From: Symbiodinium natans
Taxonomy: Eukaryota; Sar; Dinophyceae; Suessiales; Symbiodiniaceae
Direction: 5' to 3'
NCBI GenBank assembly: GCA_905221605.1
Contig: CAJNDS010001013.1
Span: 436,001 to 500,000 of the forward strand
Length of the DNA stretch: 64,000 nucleotides
The position numbers and the translations under genes were made by a program. Within the stretch, counting starts at the first letter, position 1; each line of letters starts with the position of its first letter. A model generated the notes under the pieces. That model was given only the letters and a program-made list of their open reading frames with translations. It had not been told where the DNA came from and searched no databases. This document shows, piece by piece, positions 31,205 through 43,075 of this stretch.

Positions 31205-31960
31205 CCTAACTCTCAGGTCGCCTCGAGCTCACCCAGGTGGCGGCAGGCACTTTCGACTAGCCTGGGCTTGGGGGGGAGGGTTTTCCTAAACCCTAAACTC
31301 TTACCTGGACCCTCTGTGTACGCGAAAAAATGGCCACAAGCCAAACTTACACCAAAAACAGCCAAGACTCTCAAAAACAAGCATTTTTGAACAAAACAGC
31401 CATGACAAACAAAAACAGCCTTTTTCCTATTGAGGGCACGCGCGCCCACATGCAAAGCAAGACAATGCTTCAGGGTTTCTTCTTCGTAGCGCATGTCGAC
31501 CAAAGGTTTGCTTCTGATGCCATGACAATCGGAAGCTGCAGGTCAGGGTTCTTGGCTGTTTCAGCGAGACAAGAAACGAATTCCGGCAAATTCCGCCTTT
31601 TTCCGGCTAATTCCGCCTTTTTTCCGGCCATTTCCGCCTTTTCCTTCAGGCTTTCATGGCTTGGCTTCAGGCTTGCGTGTTTCTTGAGTTTGCAAATTCA
31701 GGGTTTCTGCTTGTGGCTTCAGGCTTTCGTTGCTTCAACAAGCAAGAATCCGCAGAACACGTAGCAAGCAAACGTCCTCGAGTTGAACACAGTCACAAAT
31801 TTCAAAATAGCCTTTTTTTTGGGCTGCCTAGCCAAATTCCGCCCCACGGGCTGTTTTTGGGTCCATCTCTTGAAAAAGGCTGTTTTCATGGAAAGGCTGT
31901 TTTTTCACGTAATTTGAAGGCTCCAGGTAAGCCTTAAGCCTTACAAAGAAAACACCAACA
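31205..31960 (+). other. Telomere-free island with AATTCCGCCTTTTTCCGG repeats
   Basis: Frames of 144, 96 and 93 codons overlap here; none is recognised. Short units GGC(A)AATTCCGCC(T)TTTTTCC recur at 31580-31640 (three to four times), and TTCAGGCTT(G/T)(C/T)... recurs at 31645-31735. A similar fragment is at 41925-41950. CAAAAACA and AACAGCC motifs recur at 31350-31425. Confidence 0.4.
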
Positions 31961-31961
31961 C

Positions 31962-32897
<936 letters not shown>

Positions 32898-33041
32898 CAA
32901 GACAAGACCGCTAAACTGAACACAACAGCTCTAGGGATTTGAAGAGGCTTTGGCGTGTAGGGGTGAACCCCTATAACTTTGTCGCGTGAAAGTGTCTTTC
33001 ACGTGGCAGAACTTTCGCGCAGCCATCAGGCTCATGCCTCT

Positions 33042-33145
33042 TTGTAGCCCAGTAACCATATCATACTAAGGGCACCCCCTGTTTTGGTTGACTGTTGTAT
33101 AATTCAGAACCAAGAGAATGGTAAACGGTACCACTGGGCTACCAA
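33042..33145. mobile_element. C2-family MITE-like element, complete
   Basis: TGTAGCCCAGTAACC at the left and GGTACCACTGGGCTACCAA at the right form inverted ends; the middle has GGGCACCCCCTGTTTTGG and CAGAACCAAGAG. End fragments of the same type occur at 2206, 8620, 18700, 25960, 38883 and 41978. A perfect 8-bp hairpin (CGTGAAAG/CTTTCACG) lies just upstream at 32985-33003. Confidence 0.75.
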
Positions 33146-33149
33146 AAAC

Positions 33150-34980
33150 CCTAAACCCTAATCCCCAAACCCCAAACCCTAAACCCTAGCAAGTCTAAAG
33201 GATCATGACGCCTCTCTTGCGATGCCGAGGCACGCGTCGAAGAGATTCTCCCCGTCATCCTGCCAATGATGCTGAATCTGATGAGCGCTGGCATCCATGG
33301 TTGCATGCATTCTTGGGTTCAGGGTTTAGGGTTTAAGGCTTGGGGCTTAGGGTTTTGGTGTTTAGGGCTGGCGGGCTTTTGCGGCGCTTGAAAACAACTT
33401 GAAGCACTGCTTGAGCTTCTGCGCACCAGGCTATGCTGCCAAGCGCTGCCTTCGGCTTCTAAACTGTCCATGCAACTTGGCAAGCAAACTGCCCTAACCC
33501 TAAACTAAACCCTAAACCCTAAACCCTAAACCCTAAACCCTAAACCCACATCTCGAAACCCATCATAAGGGACCATGTGAATACTGACAGGTCCTCCTGC
33601 TTGATGGACCGGTAGGTCTCTTGCAGAAGCACCCAGATCCTGAAATTATGGTCGATTAAACCGCTGCTGATGCAAAGTCTGTGCTCTACCAGGATGGATG
33701 GGCTATTCTACCCTATACCCCTTTAAAAAGCCCCCTAAGCCCAAAACCCTAAACCCTAAACCCTATAACCCCTTAAAAAGCCCGTTCTTATAAGGAAGGC
33801 CTAGTCGCCCATCCTGATGTGGGCCAGGCTACCAAAGCAGCGAATACATCACGGAGCAAAGACATGGCGTGGCTGGGCCGATGAAACCCCCAAACCCAAA
33901 CTAAACCCTAAACCCTGAACCCGAAACCCCAAACTCTGATTATAATGCTGCCTGGGCTCTAACCGCAACCTTTACAAGCACTAAACCGTAAATCTTGCAA
34001 GCTTTGTAATCCATATGAAAACCCACTAGGTCTAAACACTCGACATGTGGTGCAACCCTATAAGCCCTACAAACCCTAAAATCCCTCAAGCCTGACCCCT
34101 TAACCCCCCAAACCCTAAACCTTAATCCCTAAACCCTAAACCCTACGAAATCCCTAAAACCTAGTCCCTAGAGGTCCCTAGCCCTAAACCCTAAACCCTA
34201 AACCCTAAGCCCCAAAGACTAAACCCTGAACCCTAGCAACGAGGTCCGAGGATCTCAGGGTCGTCGCTGTGCAACCGCAGAGGACTCAGAATCGCCAGGA
34301 TGTTGCCTCGATAGGCTTTAATTAGGGGTTTATAGGGTTTAGGGTGTAGGGTTTAGGGTTTAGGGCTGGGGCTTGATCAAGGGACTAAAGGAGGGACCCT
34401 TAGAAGGGACCCTTGGGGGTTCGTTCGGGGGTACTTAGGGGCTACTTCGGCAGATAGGGACTGTGTAAGGTACATGTAGGGGTTATATATAGGGGAACAA
34501 GATTACGGGTCCTTCTAGGGGTCCATCCGTTTACCCCTGAATCAAGACTTTATGGGGTTCATAGGCTTGATAGGGCTTTATAGGTTTACAGTTTCATAGG
34601 GGATATAGGGATTCGTTCAAGATTTTCGAGGCTTTTAGTTTAAGGTTGAATTAAGCGCTTACATGGACGGAAGGGTCTAGGCCTAGGACGGGGGGTCTTA
34701 GGGGTGGTTGGCGGGCCCCGAGCAAGCCTTGCAATTACCGTTGCCATTATTCTTTCTTCCACCGGCTCTATAGGAGCCACAAAAGCCCATCAGGAGCAGC
34801 ACGGTGCGGAGACCAGTTTACATTTAAACTCTTTGAAGAGCAAAAAAGTCTTCCTAAGAGCCATAAACCATACGTGAGCCCGACATGAGGCCCTATATGT
34901 AAACCGCCCGAAAACCCGTGTAAACTTGGTAGCTCTGTAACCGTCTGTAACCATATTGGGTGTTGGTTACTGTTACAAAG
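33150..34980. other. Gene-free stretch with telomeric tracts
   Basis: CCCTAAA at 33150-33190, 33493-33545, 33740-33765 and 34178-34205; TTTAGGG at 33311-33330 and 34330-34368. The remainder is unique. No frame is recognised. Confidence 0.55.
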
Positions 34981-34983
34981 GAA

Positions 34984-35037
34984 GCCCTAAACCCTAAACC
35001 CTAAACCCTAAAGCCTAAACCCTAAACCCTAAACCCT
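34984..35037 (-). repeat. Interstitial telomeric array (CCCTAAA)n
   Basis: About seven units, one reading CCTAAAG. Confidence 0.9.
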
Positions 35038-35335
35038 CCTGAGCCTGGAACCACCCCAGAACAAAGCAATGCGTGCAGCCGACATCTGTACGAAAGTTCA
35101 ACACCTGGGGCTCAGTTAAACCCTAACCTATGAATCCATACATCCGATAGCCCCCTAGGTTTAGGGTTTAGGGTTTAGGGTTTAGGGTTAGAAGCCTTCA
35201 ACCCTAAAACCCTAATTAAAGCCCTAGACCTTGGTCTTCAAACGCCTGAGCCCCCAAGGAAGTATCAAGCGGCTACGGTCGAGCATGGACACCAGGAGCT
35301 CACCGCAGGCCTTCCGTAGACCTGTCAAACCCAGG

Positions 35336-35372
35336 GTTTAGGGTTTAGGGTTTAGGGTTTAGGGTTTAGGGC
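35336..35372 (+). repeat. Interstitial telomeric array (TTTAGGG)n
   Basis: Five units. Another four-unit tract is at 35158-35188. Confidence 0.9.
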
Positions 35373-35639
35373 AGAGAGCCAAGAGCCCTGAACTAAAGAA
35401 TGAAATCTGGGGGCCTGAATGATTAGAATAGGGCTTTGGGGGCGATTGTTGTATATGTATGTCTCCGCCATGCCGGACAGCTTTGTGCGCTTGTCGTGGA
35501 GTTTTCTTGCCGCTGCGGCTGCGCTTTGGCGTTTTTGGAGGAGCTTTTCCCGTGGGAACTGGGGTCCCAATATACCTGTCTCGACAGGGTAGGGGGAGAA
35601 AAGGTACCTTATTCCCAACCTCCCAGTAAGAACTACCTT

Positions 35640-35769
35640 TGGATGGAGGAAATCTTGCACCACTTTTGCAAGGCCGGCCTGTGGCAAGGGATTTTGTTCA
35701 GTCAGTCTCCAGAAGTAGGCGCAGCCTCTAGCAACAAGATCACAGGCGCTGCAAGATTTCCTCCATCCA
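35640..35769. repeat. Perfect 20-bp inverted repeat around an 90-base spacer
   Basis: TGGATGGAGGAAATCTTGCA at 35640-35659 is present as its exact reverse complement at 35750-35769. It lies inside two opposing frames of 111 and 118 codons (35352-35687 minus, 35436-35792 plus) that I cannot assign. It may be a small hairpin element or a folded-back duplication. Confidence 0.8.
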
Positions 35770-35790
35770 GCGTAGTAAACCTAAAGTCCT

Positions 35791-35965
35791 AGAGCCCTAA
35801 AGCCCTAAGGCCCTAAAGCCCTAAAGCCCTAAAGTCCTACAGCCCTAAAGCCCTAAAGTCCTAAAGCCCTGAAGCCCTAAAGCCCTAAAGCCCTAAAGCC
35901 CTAAAGCCCTAAAGCCCTGTAGCCCTAAAGCCCTAAACCCTAAACCCTAAAACCCTAAACCCTGA
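35791..35965 (-). repeat. Telomeric array homogenised for CCCTAAAG
   Basis: About 17 eight-base units of CCCTAAAG with a few TCCTAAAG, CCCTGAAG and CCCTGTAG, ending in CCCTAAA units. Confidence 0.93.
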
Positions 35966-36076
35966 ACCCGAGACCGCGCGGGCCTGGGACCTCGTACATC
36001 CTCGCCAGGTGCATCACCTGGGGCACACTGCCGAGCTTTGCGGCATAGGGCTTAGGTGCTTCGAACGACCCTAAAG

Positions 36077-36183
36077 CTACTATTTGCTTGAGAAGCCCAA
36101 AACCATAAAGGTAAGAATCCCTATGTTGCCCTTGTAAGGAAGAAATATTTCAAGTTTTTGGATCTTTCTGAAGCAAATAGTAG
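36077..36183. mobile_element. E-family MITE-like element
   Basis: CTACTATTTGCTTGAGAAGC at the left and TTTCTGAAGCAAATAGTAG at the right. Confidence 0.8.
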
Positions 36184-36313
36184 AAAGCCTAAACCCTCAA
36201 CCCCCAAACGCTAAATAATCCCTAAGCCTACACATCCCAAAAGCCTGAGCTCAAGGCTCAAGACCCCTCTGAAGCCGCCAACTTCGAACAAGCCAGACAT
36301 CCCAAGAGATACC

Positions 36314-36472
36314 TACTTGAAGGTTCATGGTACTGACTAGCCACTTATAACTGTACTTATCACCCTACTTATACTACGTACCCCTAAAGGGCCTTATAGG
36401 GGTTATCCCAATTATAAGTAGGGTTACAAGCCCAGTTATAAGTGGTTACTACGACCCTTGAACCTCCAAGTA
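36314..36472. mobile_element. A-family MITE-like element, longest copy
   Basis: TACTTGAAGGTTCATGGTAC at the left, CCCTTGAACCTCCAAGTA at the right, with inner arms CCACTTATAACTGTACTTAT and CCAGTTATAAGTGG. About 159 bp. Confidence 0.85.
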
Positions 36473-36626
36473 CTACTTCTCTTAAGAACCCCCCCCCCCC
36501 CCCCAAACACATACCACATAAGAATCCCTGTATTACTATCAGGAAGAACAAAAGAACATGGCCAATTTATACACCCCAAAACCCTAAACTCAAAACAAAT
36601 TTTGGGGGGCTTTAGCAAAAAGTAGA
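36472..36626. mobile_element. E-family MITE-like element abutting the A element
   Basis: CTACTTCTCTTAAGAACCCC at the left is joined directly to the A-family end; CTTTAGCAAAAAGTAG is the right end. It contains a poly-C tract (36489-36504) and one CCCTAAAC unit in its middle. Confidence 0.7.
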
Positions 36627-36781
36627 TACCCCGACCCGTCGGCACCAAAAAAAACACAGCTGCACCTGTTCCATCTCTTTGGGCCTCATCTCCTCTGTGT
36701 CTGGGGCGGTCTAGGGGTTAGGTTTTGAGGGTCTATAGGGGTTTAGGGAAGGTGCTGCGCACGGCCGATCATTATGAGGTC

Positions 36782-36880
36782 TACTTGGAGGTTCATGGCT
36801 AGTTGTAAGTAGTGTTTTTAGTACCCTTTATGGGGTTATAAGTGTCGTTCTCATACTTACAACCCATGAAACTCTAAGTA
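36782..36880. mobile_element. A-family MITE-like element
   Basis: TACTTGGAGGTTCATGGCTA at the left and ACAACCCATGAAACTCTAAGTA, seen as two arms, at the right. Confidence 0.8.
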
Positions 36881-37489
36881 AGGTAGGCTGCTTCTAATTG
36901 ATAAACTCTTGAACCTTGAAACCTACCTTGAACCTTAGAACCCCAGACACACACACACACAAAATTCAAAAACTCCCAACACCTAAGAGTGGGTATGTGG
37001 TAGGTAGAGCCTTGTTGGCTCTGTGGTTTCGGGCTTAGGGTTTAGGGTTTAGAGTTTAGGGTTTCGGCCTAAACCCTAGGCCCTTAAACATGCTTGTGCT
37101 TTAGCATTCCCCGATTTAGGCGATGATAGTTTTTGGCTACATTGAAAGGATGATTCTATTGCGCGACATGACTCTACCCGAACTTCGAAATACAAAACAA
37201 GCACCCATATTTTGCAAGCAGGCGTCCGCGTCATTCTTGCGTACACTCCAAACCCCGCTTGCCGCGCCCACCCCCCCCCCCCCCCCCCCCCCAAACTCTA
37301 AACTCACCCTGAGTCATGCAGCTCAGCCCCTCTCATACTCTAAACCCTAAATAAGCCCCAAACCCGGAACCCTAAACATAATCCTAGACCCGGTGCTCCT
37401 GAGCGGACACAGGCATCTCGGCGGTGTAGATGAACTCCAAGAAGATGTGGAGCGCCTGAGGATGTTCTAGGTTTAGGGTTTAGGGTGTA

Positions 37490-37620
37490 GGGATGTTCTC
37501 CCTTCTACTAACAGTCCTTAACAGGGATTAGAGTACCCCCTACAAGAATCCACCCTAAGCCCTAAGCCCTAAACCCCAATCCCTGTTAACGACTGTTAGG
37601 ATAAGGAAAAAGATCCCAAG
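37490..37620. mobile_element. B-family MITE-like element with telomeric insertion and AATCC duplication
   Basis: GGGATGTTCTCCCTTCTACT and ACAGTCCTTAACAGGG at the left; CCCTGTTAACGACTGTTAGG and GATCCCAAG at the right. A 26-base CCCTAAG/CCCTAAA insert (37552-37577) is flanked by the direct repeat AATCC (37547-37551 and 37578-37582), which occurs only once in other copies. Confidence 0.85.
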
Positions 37621-37705
37621 GGTTTTGGGTTCCTGTGCTCAGGATTTAGGGCTGCGGGCCCAGGATGGGGGGAAGGATTGAAGGTTGCGGCTAAGGGGTG
37701 GAGTT

Positions 37706-37784
37706 TAGGGTTTAGGGTTTAGGGTTTAGGGTTTAGGGTTTAGGGTTTAGGGTTTAGGGTTTAGGGTTTAGGGTTTAGGGTTTT
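37706..37784 (+). repeat. Interstitial telomeric array (TTTAGGG)n
   Basis: About eleven units. Confidence 0.93.
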
Positions 37785-38101
37785 GGGGTTAATTAGGGGT
37801 TTAGGGTTCAGCGTTTTGGGGCTTTCTGGCGCACGAAAGCTCTTTGTGGCGCAAAAGGACCCTTGGTGTCCGGCTTTTGGGACAAGAAGCCCCCTAAACC
37901 CTAAACCTAAACCCTAAACCCTAAACCCTGTCTCTAAACCCTAAACCCTAAGCCCTAACCCCTAAACCCGAAACCCTGAACCCTAAGCGCTAAACCCCAA
38001 GCACATAAGCGCGCGCCTCACTGGAGGCGTCCGGGAAGACAATCTGCTTCTCCTGGTCAAGGATGATCTCTCACACAACAAAGGATGACAGAAAAGAAGA
38101 T

Positions 38102-38180
38102 CCTAAACCCTAAACCCTAAACCCTAAACCCTAAGCCCTAAACCCTAAACCCTAAACCCTAAACCCTAAACCCTAAACCT
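38102..38180 (-). repeat. Interstitial telomeric array (CCCTAAA)n
   Basis: About eleven units with one CCCTAAG. Confidence 0.93.
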
Positions 38181-38199
38181 TAAACAAAAAAGAAAGAGC

Positions 38200-38990
38200 T
38201 ACACCAGGATGGCCCTAAGACCCTCTGAAAAACATTCCTGCATGTGATCCTCTGAAACCCAAAATAAAAGAGGAAAAACACAACATGTCCCAAAAGGCCT
38301 ATTTAGTACACTTGGCCAACCCGCCTGCCCACACGTAAGCTCACCCCTACTTACCTAAACGCCAACTTCAACGCGGGTTTGGGGGGGGGGGGGGGGGGAG
38401 AAGCCCAAACAATCAAACAAAAAAATGCAGACAGCGCCTGAGCCTCCTTCATGCCGGTTTGCAGCATGGAGTTCCTTGGGCAAGGACTCTCTTCCCCCCC
38501 CCCCCTTCCCGAATACCAATCTTTCATGGGGTTGCTTCTGGGCTACACAGAATTGCCGAAAAATATTATGAGAGATCCCTGTTTCATACCGAGAGACAAT
38601 ATGTTTATTGCCAATTAGCTCTTGTGCTGGCTTCAGAACCACGTGTCTGGTATTTCTTAAGGTTTTGTAGCATTTTGCTTTGCATTTGCTTTGGCATGTC
38701 CAAGATAACCTAGGTGTGCGTGTCGAATATTTTGCGGCATTTGTGGGTAGTATGGCTGGTAAAGTAGGAATGTTGCGGGTCTGTTTCGGAAATGTTCGTA
38801 GAAAGTGTTGGTAGCATTTTGGTATTCTGAAGATTCAGCGCAAGAAGCTCCCATCTCCAGTGGCAGTAACCATCTTACAATCAGGGTACCCTTTTTGCGG
38901 GTTGGCTCCTGTATATGCGAACCCGGAACCAAAACAAGGGGCAAAGGGTACCCAAAAAGCCCTTAACTAAACCCTTTGTCCCTCCACAGG
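38200..38990. other. Telomere-free island, no recognised gene
   Basis: Frames of 84 (plus), 95 and 95 codons (minus) are unrecognised. A poly-G tract (38384-38398) and poly-C (38496-38506) interrupt them. GGGTACCCTTTTTGCGGGTTGG at 38885-38906 and CAAAGGGTACCC at 38942 are C2-type arms. Confidence 0.4.
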
Positions 38991-39344
38991 GCGCTTCTAG
39001 GGAGGTTGGTGGGGGTGACACCAAGCTGTGTTCAGGGTTTAGAGTTTAGGGTTTAGGGTTTAAGGTTTAGGCCAGCCCCTCCACATCGAAGGGTGTAGGG
39101 CTGGCCCAACAGAACCCCTGCAGCAAAGAGTCAGAGCTTCGGAGCAAGTGGCAAGCACCTACTTCCGGCAGAGTGCATGGTTTAGGCTTTAGGGTTTTGG
39201 GTTTAGGGCTAGGGTTTAGTTGTTGGGCAACCATCCAACGTCAGGAATGGGGTTGCGGGGCCGGGTTACGGAACAAGCCTTGAACAATGCAGGGGTCCGT
39301 ATCTCTGTGCTGCAAAACCTGAGAACCCTCGACCCCCTAAACCC

Positions 39345-39470
39345 TAAATCCTAGACCCTAGACCCGAGACCCTAAACCCTAAACCCTAAACCCTAAACCC
39401 TAAACCCTAAACCCTAAACCCTAAACCCTAAACCCTAACCCTAAACCCAAACCCTAAACCCAAAACCTTG
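39345..39470 (-). repeat. Interstitial telomeric array (CCCTAAA)n
   Basis: About 14 units, with CCCTAGA variants at the left and CCCAAA at the right. Confidence 0.92.
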
Positions 39471-40189
39471 CAAGGATCGGGGCTTTATGGGCTTCTCAGC
39501 TCCCTGTGCCATCTGAGAGGCTATGGGCGTCTTTCGTAGGGCGCAGCCATCAGACCCCGACCCCACAAGGGAGGTTTGGGGTTTAGGGTTTAGGGGTTTA
39601 GGGGTTAAGGGGTTTAGGGGTTTAGGGGGTTTATATAAGGGGTACCTAGACCCCGACTCCTAGCTCTTTCTTTTGGTGCAAAGACGGACAAAAGTGAGGT
39701 TTCGGGCTCCAAGTGATTTGTTGTAGGTGCTTGATTTTTCTGGTATCTTGGGTGCTGAAGCTGGGGCTGTTCTAGGCTTTTTTTGTGGAGGGAGGTCAGG
39801 GTCGGAAAGCGAAGCTCTGCATGTGAGCTTGTTTTGGCCTGGAAGCTCACGGCCCGCTGTCTTTCGGGCGGGGGGTCTCCAGGATTAAAGGTTCAGGGTT
39901 TAGGGTTCGGGCCTGCTCTCCGTAAGACACTTCCTGGTCCAAACCTTCTCGCCAAACCTTCAAACCCTAGACACTCGGAAGCCCTTTTGACTTAGTAACT
40001 AGGGTTCGTAAGTCGGTTTCTGGAAATTATTTTAGGAGGGAGTCGAGGGGATACTAAGTAGACTTGCTAGGTCACATGTGCGTTCCCGCCAGGTGTTCTG
40101 CTATCGCCAGGAACCCGAAACCGCAACCACTCCCACAACACTAAACTAAACCCTAAAAAAACCTTCCAGCTTGTTCAAGGGTTAGTGTG

Positions 40190-41214
40190 GCTCTGTTTTA
40201 GACAAGGAGGTCCATAGCGCAGTGGTTGAAATCCGCCGACCCCGGCAGCCACCCCCCCCCCCCTCCGCCCGCTCTACCAGACTTCAAAACCTCGAGCATG
40301 TGAGCGCGGGATTGATTTTGCTTGGATGTGGTCCTGCTAGCTTGTAGGTGGGGACAATGGGAGGCTCATGCATCCATTCCGGCCATCAACGCTGTTGCTG
40401 CCGAGGCATTTAGCTGCCTTTCCAAAGTCTTTGTGTCTCCCTTCGCTTACCCGCGCGTGCAAATTCATCACTCCTGCCGCACGTGGCATCTGGCGGTTTT
40501 CTCGGAGGTCGGCGGAACTCTGGGTGAAGACTCAAGTCCAGGGGGCCTGGCTTGGTGAACAGATAGAACAGATCTGGTAGCTGAATGCACACGTCGGTGT
40601 CTGAAAAATATAGAACTTCTTCCTCCTAGGTTTCAAGGACATTTGACAATAATTGCTACGTTTCTCGCATGACGTGGGCCAGTGCGAAGAAAATTGAGGC
40701 GAAAACGGCTTGGACCAAGGGAGGTCGACGCCCGGATGCAGTATTGCAGTCTACCAACATACGCTGTTGAGGCTGACATCTGTAACACGAAATAGTGGTG
40801 CGCTGTGCCTGAAACCCTATAATTAAACCCTAAACCCTAGTGTTTCAAGGATGCGTCGGCGTAGGAAACTGGCGCACCCACGAATATTGCAAACTCCATC
40901 ACCCTGCAGTGTTCGGCCCCTCTTAAACTCTTTGAGTAAACAAAAAGCCCGTCTTATTGTTGGATATTATGATAAAACGGGCCATTGAAATTCTCGTGTT
41001 AAAGAGGATCTGGGAGCAAAATGTTTGCTGTTTCGAAGTTTTAGAGACATTGCTTTAGAGAGACCATGACATGCTGAAACATGGCGGCGCTCAGGCTTGC
41101 CTGCAACCAGTGGCTTTGCGCAGAGCCAGTTATCTTGCCTTGCTCCTGATCATTGTCGTCACGCGGCACGTCGAGGATAAGAGCGTGCTTCTAGTCCCGG
41201 TGAAACTCGCGAAA
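40190..41214. other. Telomere-poor island; possible tRNA-like A box
   Basis: TAGCGCAGTGG at 40216-40226 fits the RNA polymerase III A-box pattern TRGCNNARNGG, and ACTTCAAAACC about 55 bases on is a poor B-box match. No cloverleaf can be drawn, so this is at best a tRNA-derived relic. Frames of 60-78 codons (40322-40592) overlap in three frames and are unrecognised. One CCCTAAA doublet is at 40825-40838. Confidence 0.3.
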
Positions 41215-41350
41215 CTAGACCCAAGAGTAACCTAGGAACAAAAAGAGTAATTACCCTTTTTGGCTTAAAGGGGATTGATGAAAGGGAGCCCCAACCCTAA
41301 ACCCTAAACCCTAAACCCTAAAGGGAATAAGGGCCTACTCCTGGTCCCAG
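41215..41350. mobile_element. C-family MITE-like element with expanded telomeric core
   Basis: CTAGACCCAAGAGTAACCTA at the left and GGGCCTACTCCTGGTCCCAG at the right. Where other copies read AACC(C)TAAA once, this copy has four CCCTAAA units (41294-41320). Confidence 0.82.
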
Positions 41351-41403
41351 GAAAGCATTGTGCACAACTCAGGCAAGCCCAGCTTCCACCCTGATTTTTT
41401 GCG

Positions 41404-41540
41404 GTTTAGGGTTTAGGGTTTAGGGTTTGCGGTTTAGGGTTTAGGGTTTAGGGCTTAGGGTTTGGGGTTTAGGGTTTAGGGTTTAGGGTTTGGGGTTTGG
41501 GGTTCAGGGTTTAGGGTTTAGGGTTTGGGGTTTAGGGTCC
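41404..41540 (+). repeat. Interstitial telomeric array with TTTGGGG variants
   Basis: About 18 units; TTTGGGG and TTTGCGG variants are interspersed. Confidence 0.92.
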
Positions 41541-41739
41541 CAAAACATTGGCAGCCTACATGCTGCTTGGAGGATAAAGGGACTGGGTAAGTAGGTAGCA
41601 TGTAGAGTCACAAGCACCCGAAAAGGGACCTTACTAAAGCAATCCAACAGACTAGCCCTCATGACTTGAAACCTATACTGCCCGACCCTCCAAGTGGCGC
41701 TGCAAGCTGCTAGCACGAACTCCCTGAAGAGTTGCGCAA

Positions 41740-42584
41740 CTGAAATGCATTTTAGGGCTTAGGGTCTAGGGTTTCCGAAAACGCCGCCTTCGACCAGCAG
41801 CCCAAATCACAGCTTGTCCCAAAATAGAGGGTACCCTTTCATTGTAATAAGGGCTTTCAGGCTTGGGAGTCTATAGGGGAGGTCCCCCATTTTTGGAAAC
41901 CCCCATATTCGGACATTTCCAGATTTTCCGTCTTTTCCGGCTTGGTTCCGCCAGTGGATTTTTGATCGGACTTATCTTGGTAGCCCAGTGTCATACAAAG
42001 AACCCTTTTTTTAGGGCATTGGTTGCTCCTACAGGAGAGCCCAGTATCCAAAAACCCTAAAACATAAACCGGGCAAAGGACACCATGAGGCTGCCAAGTT
42101 ATTTAGAAATGAAAGCCCAGCAGTATGTGCTGCTCGGAATAGAACGGTTCCACTGCGGCTCCAAAAAGTGGTGGGTTCAGGGTTTAAGCCTTGGGGTTCA
42201 GGGTTTCGGGTGTGGGGTTTAGGGTTAGCCTAAACCCTAAACCCTAAACCCTAAAGCCTAAACCCTAAACCCAATTGGGATTGGGGTTTAGGGTTTAGAG
42301 GTTGTCCATGTCTCTCCTCGAAGCCTCAGGCAGGTTTTGCCGCTGGCCCGAAACCCTAAACCCTAAACCCTAAACCCTTATGATTTGCTTGTGTAGAGGG
42401 TCGCAGGCCACCAGAAGCCCACATCAAGATGTTGCACGTGCCCCCAATAAGTCGACACATCCTTTCATCCAGGAGTGTTCCCTTGAATTGCCTTGGGGGT
42501 TTAGCGTTTAGGGTTCAGGGTTTAGGGTTGAGGATTTAGGGTTTAGTGTTTGGGGTTTGGGGTTTAGGGTTGTCATGTTTATGT
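41740..42584. other. Gene-free stretch
   Basis: C2-like segment at 41978-42045, CCCCATTTTTGGAAACCCCC-type element at 41880-41910, telomeric tracts of both orientations at 42180-42300 and 42352-42380. No gene. Confidence 0.5.
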
Positions 42585-42685
42585 CTTGGGATGTTCCCCC
42601 TACTAACAGTCCTCGATAGGGATTATAGTGCCCCCTACTATAATCCCTACTAAGGACTGCTAGTATATAAGGGGATCATCCCAAG
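42585..42685. mobile_element. B-family MITE-like element, complete
   Basis: CTTGGGATGTTCCCCCTACT and ACAGTCCTCGATAGGGATTA at the left; TAATCCCTACTAAGGACTGC and GGGATCATCCCAAG at the right. Uninterrupted reference copy. Confidence 0.88.
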
Positions 42686-42719
42686 CTACCGCCTGATATG
42701 GTTTAAGCAAGATGACTGG

Positions 42720-42970
42720 AACCCTAAACCCTAACCCCTAACCCCTAAACCCTAACCCCTAAACCCTAAACCTAAACCCTAAACCTTGTATGAGAAAGTC
42801 GAGGCACTGCGCGGTGGCAGGGCAAAGCGCTGGAGTGGTCCAGGCCGGACGTGACGGACATATCCGCAAAGCGCCTGCACCCTAAACCCTAAACCCTACA
42901 CCCTACACCCTAAACCCTAAACCCTACACCCTAAACCCTAAACCCAAAACCCAAAACCCAAAACCCGACC
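42720..42970 (-). repeat. Telomeric tracts with CCCTACA and CCCAAAA variants
   Basis: CCCTAAC/CCCCTAAA units at 42722-42786 and a second set with CCCTACA pairs and three CCCAAAA at 42878-42966. Confidence 0.9.
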
Positions 42971-43075
42971 TCGACCCTATAAGCCGAAAGTATCAGGGGA
43001 GATTAGCGCCCAATGACGCCATGCCTCTGGACACTTCCCAAGGGTACTTCTAAGAACATCCGCCCAAACCAAATA

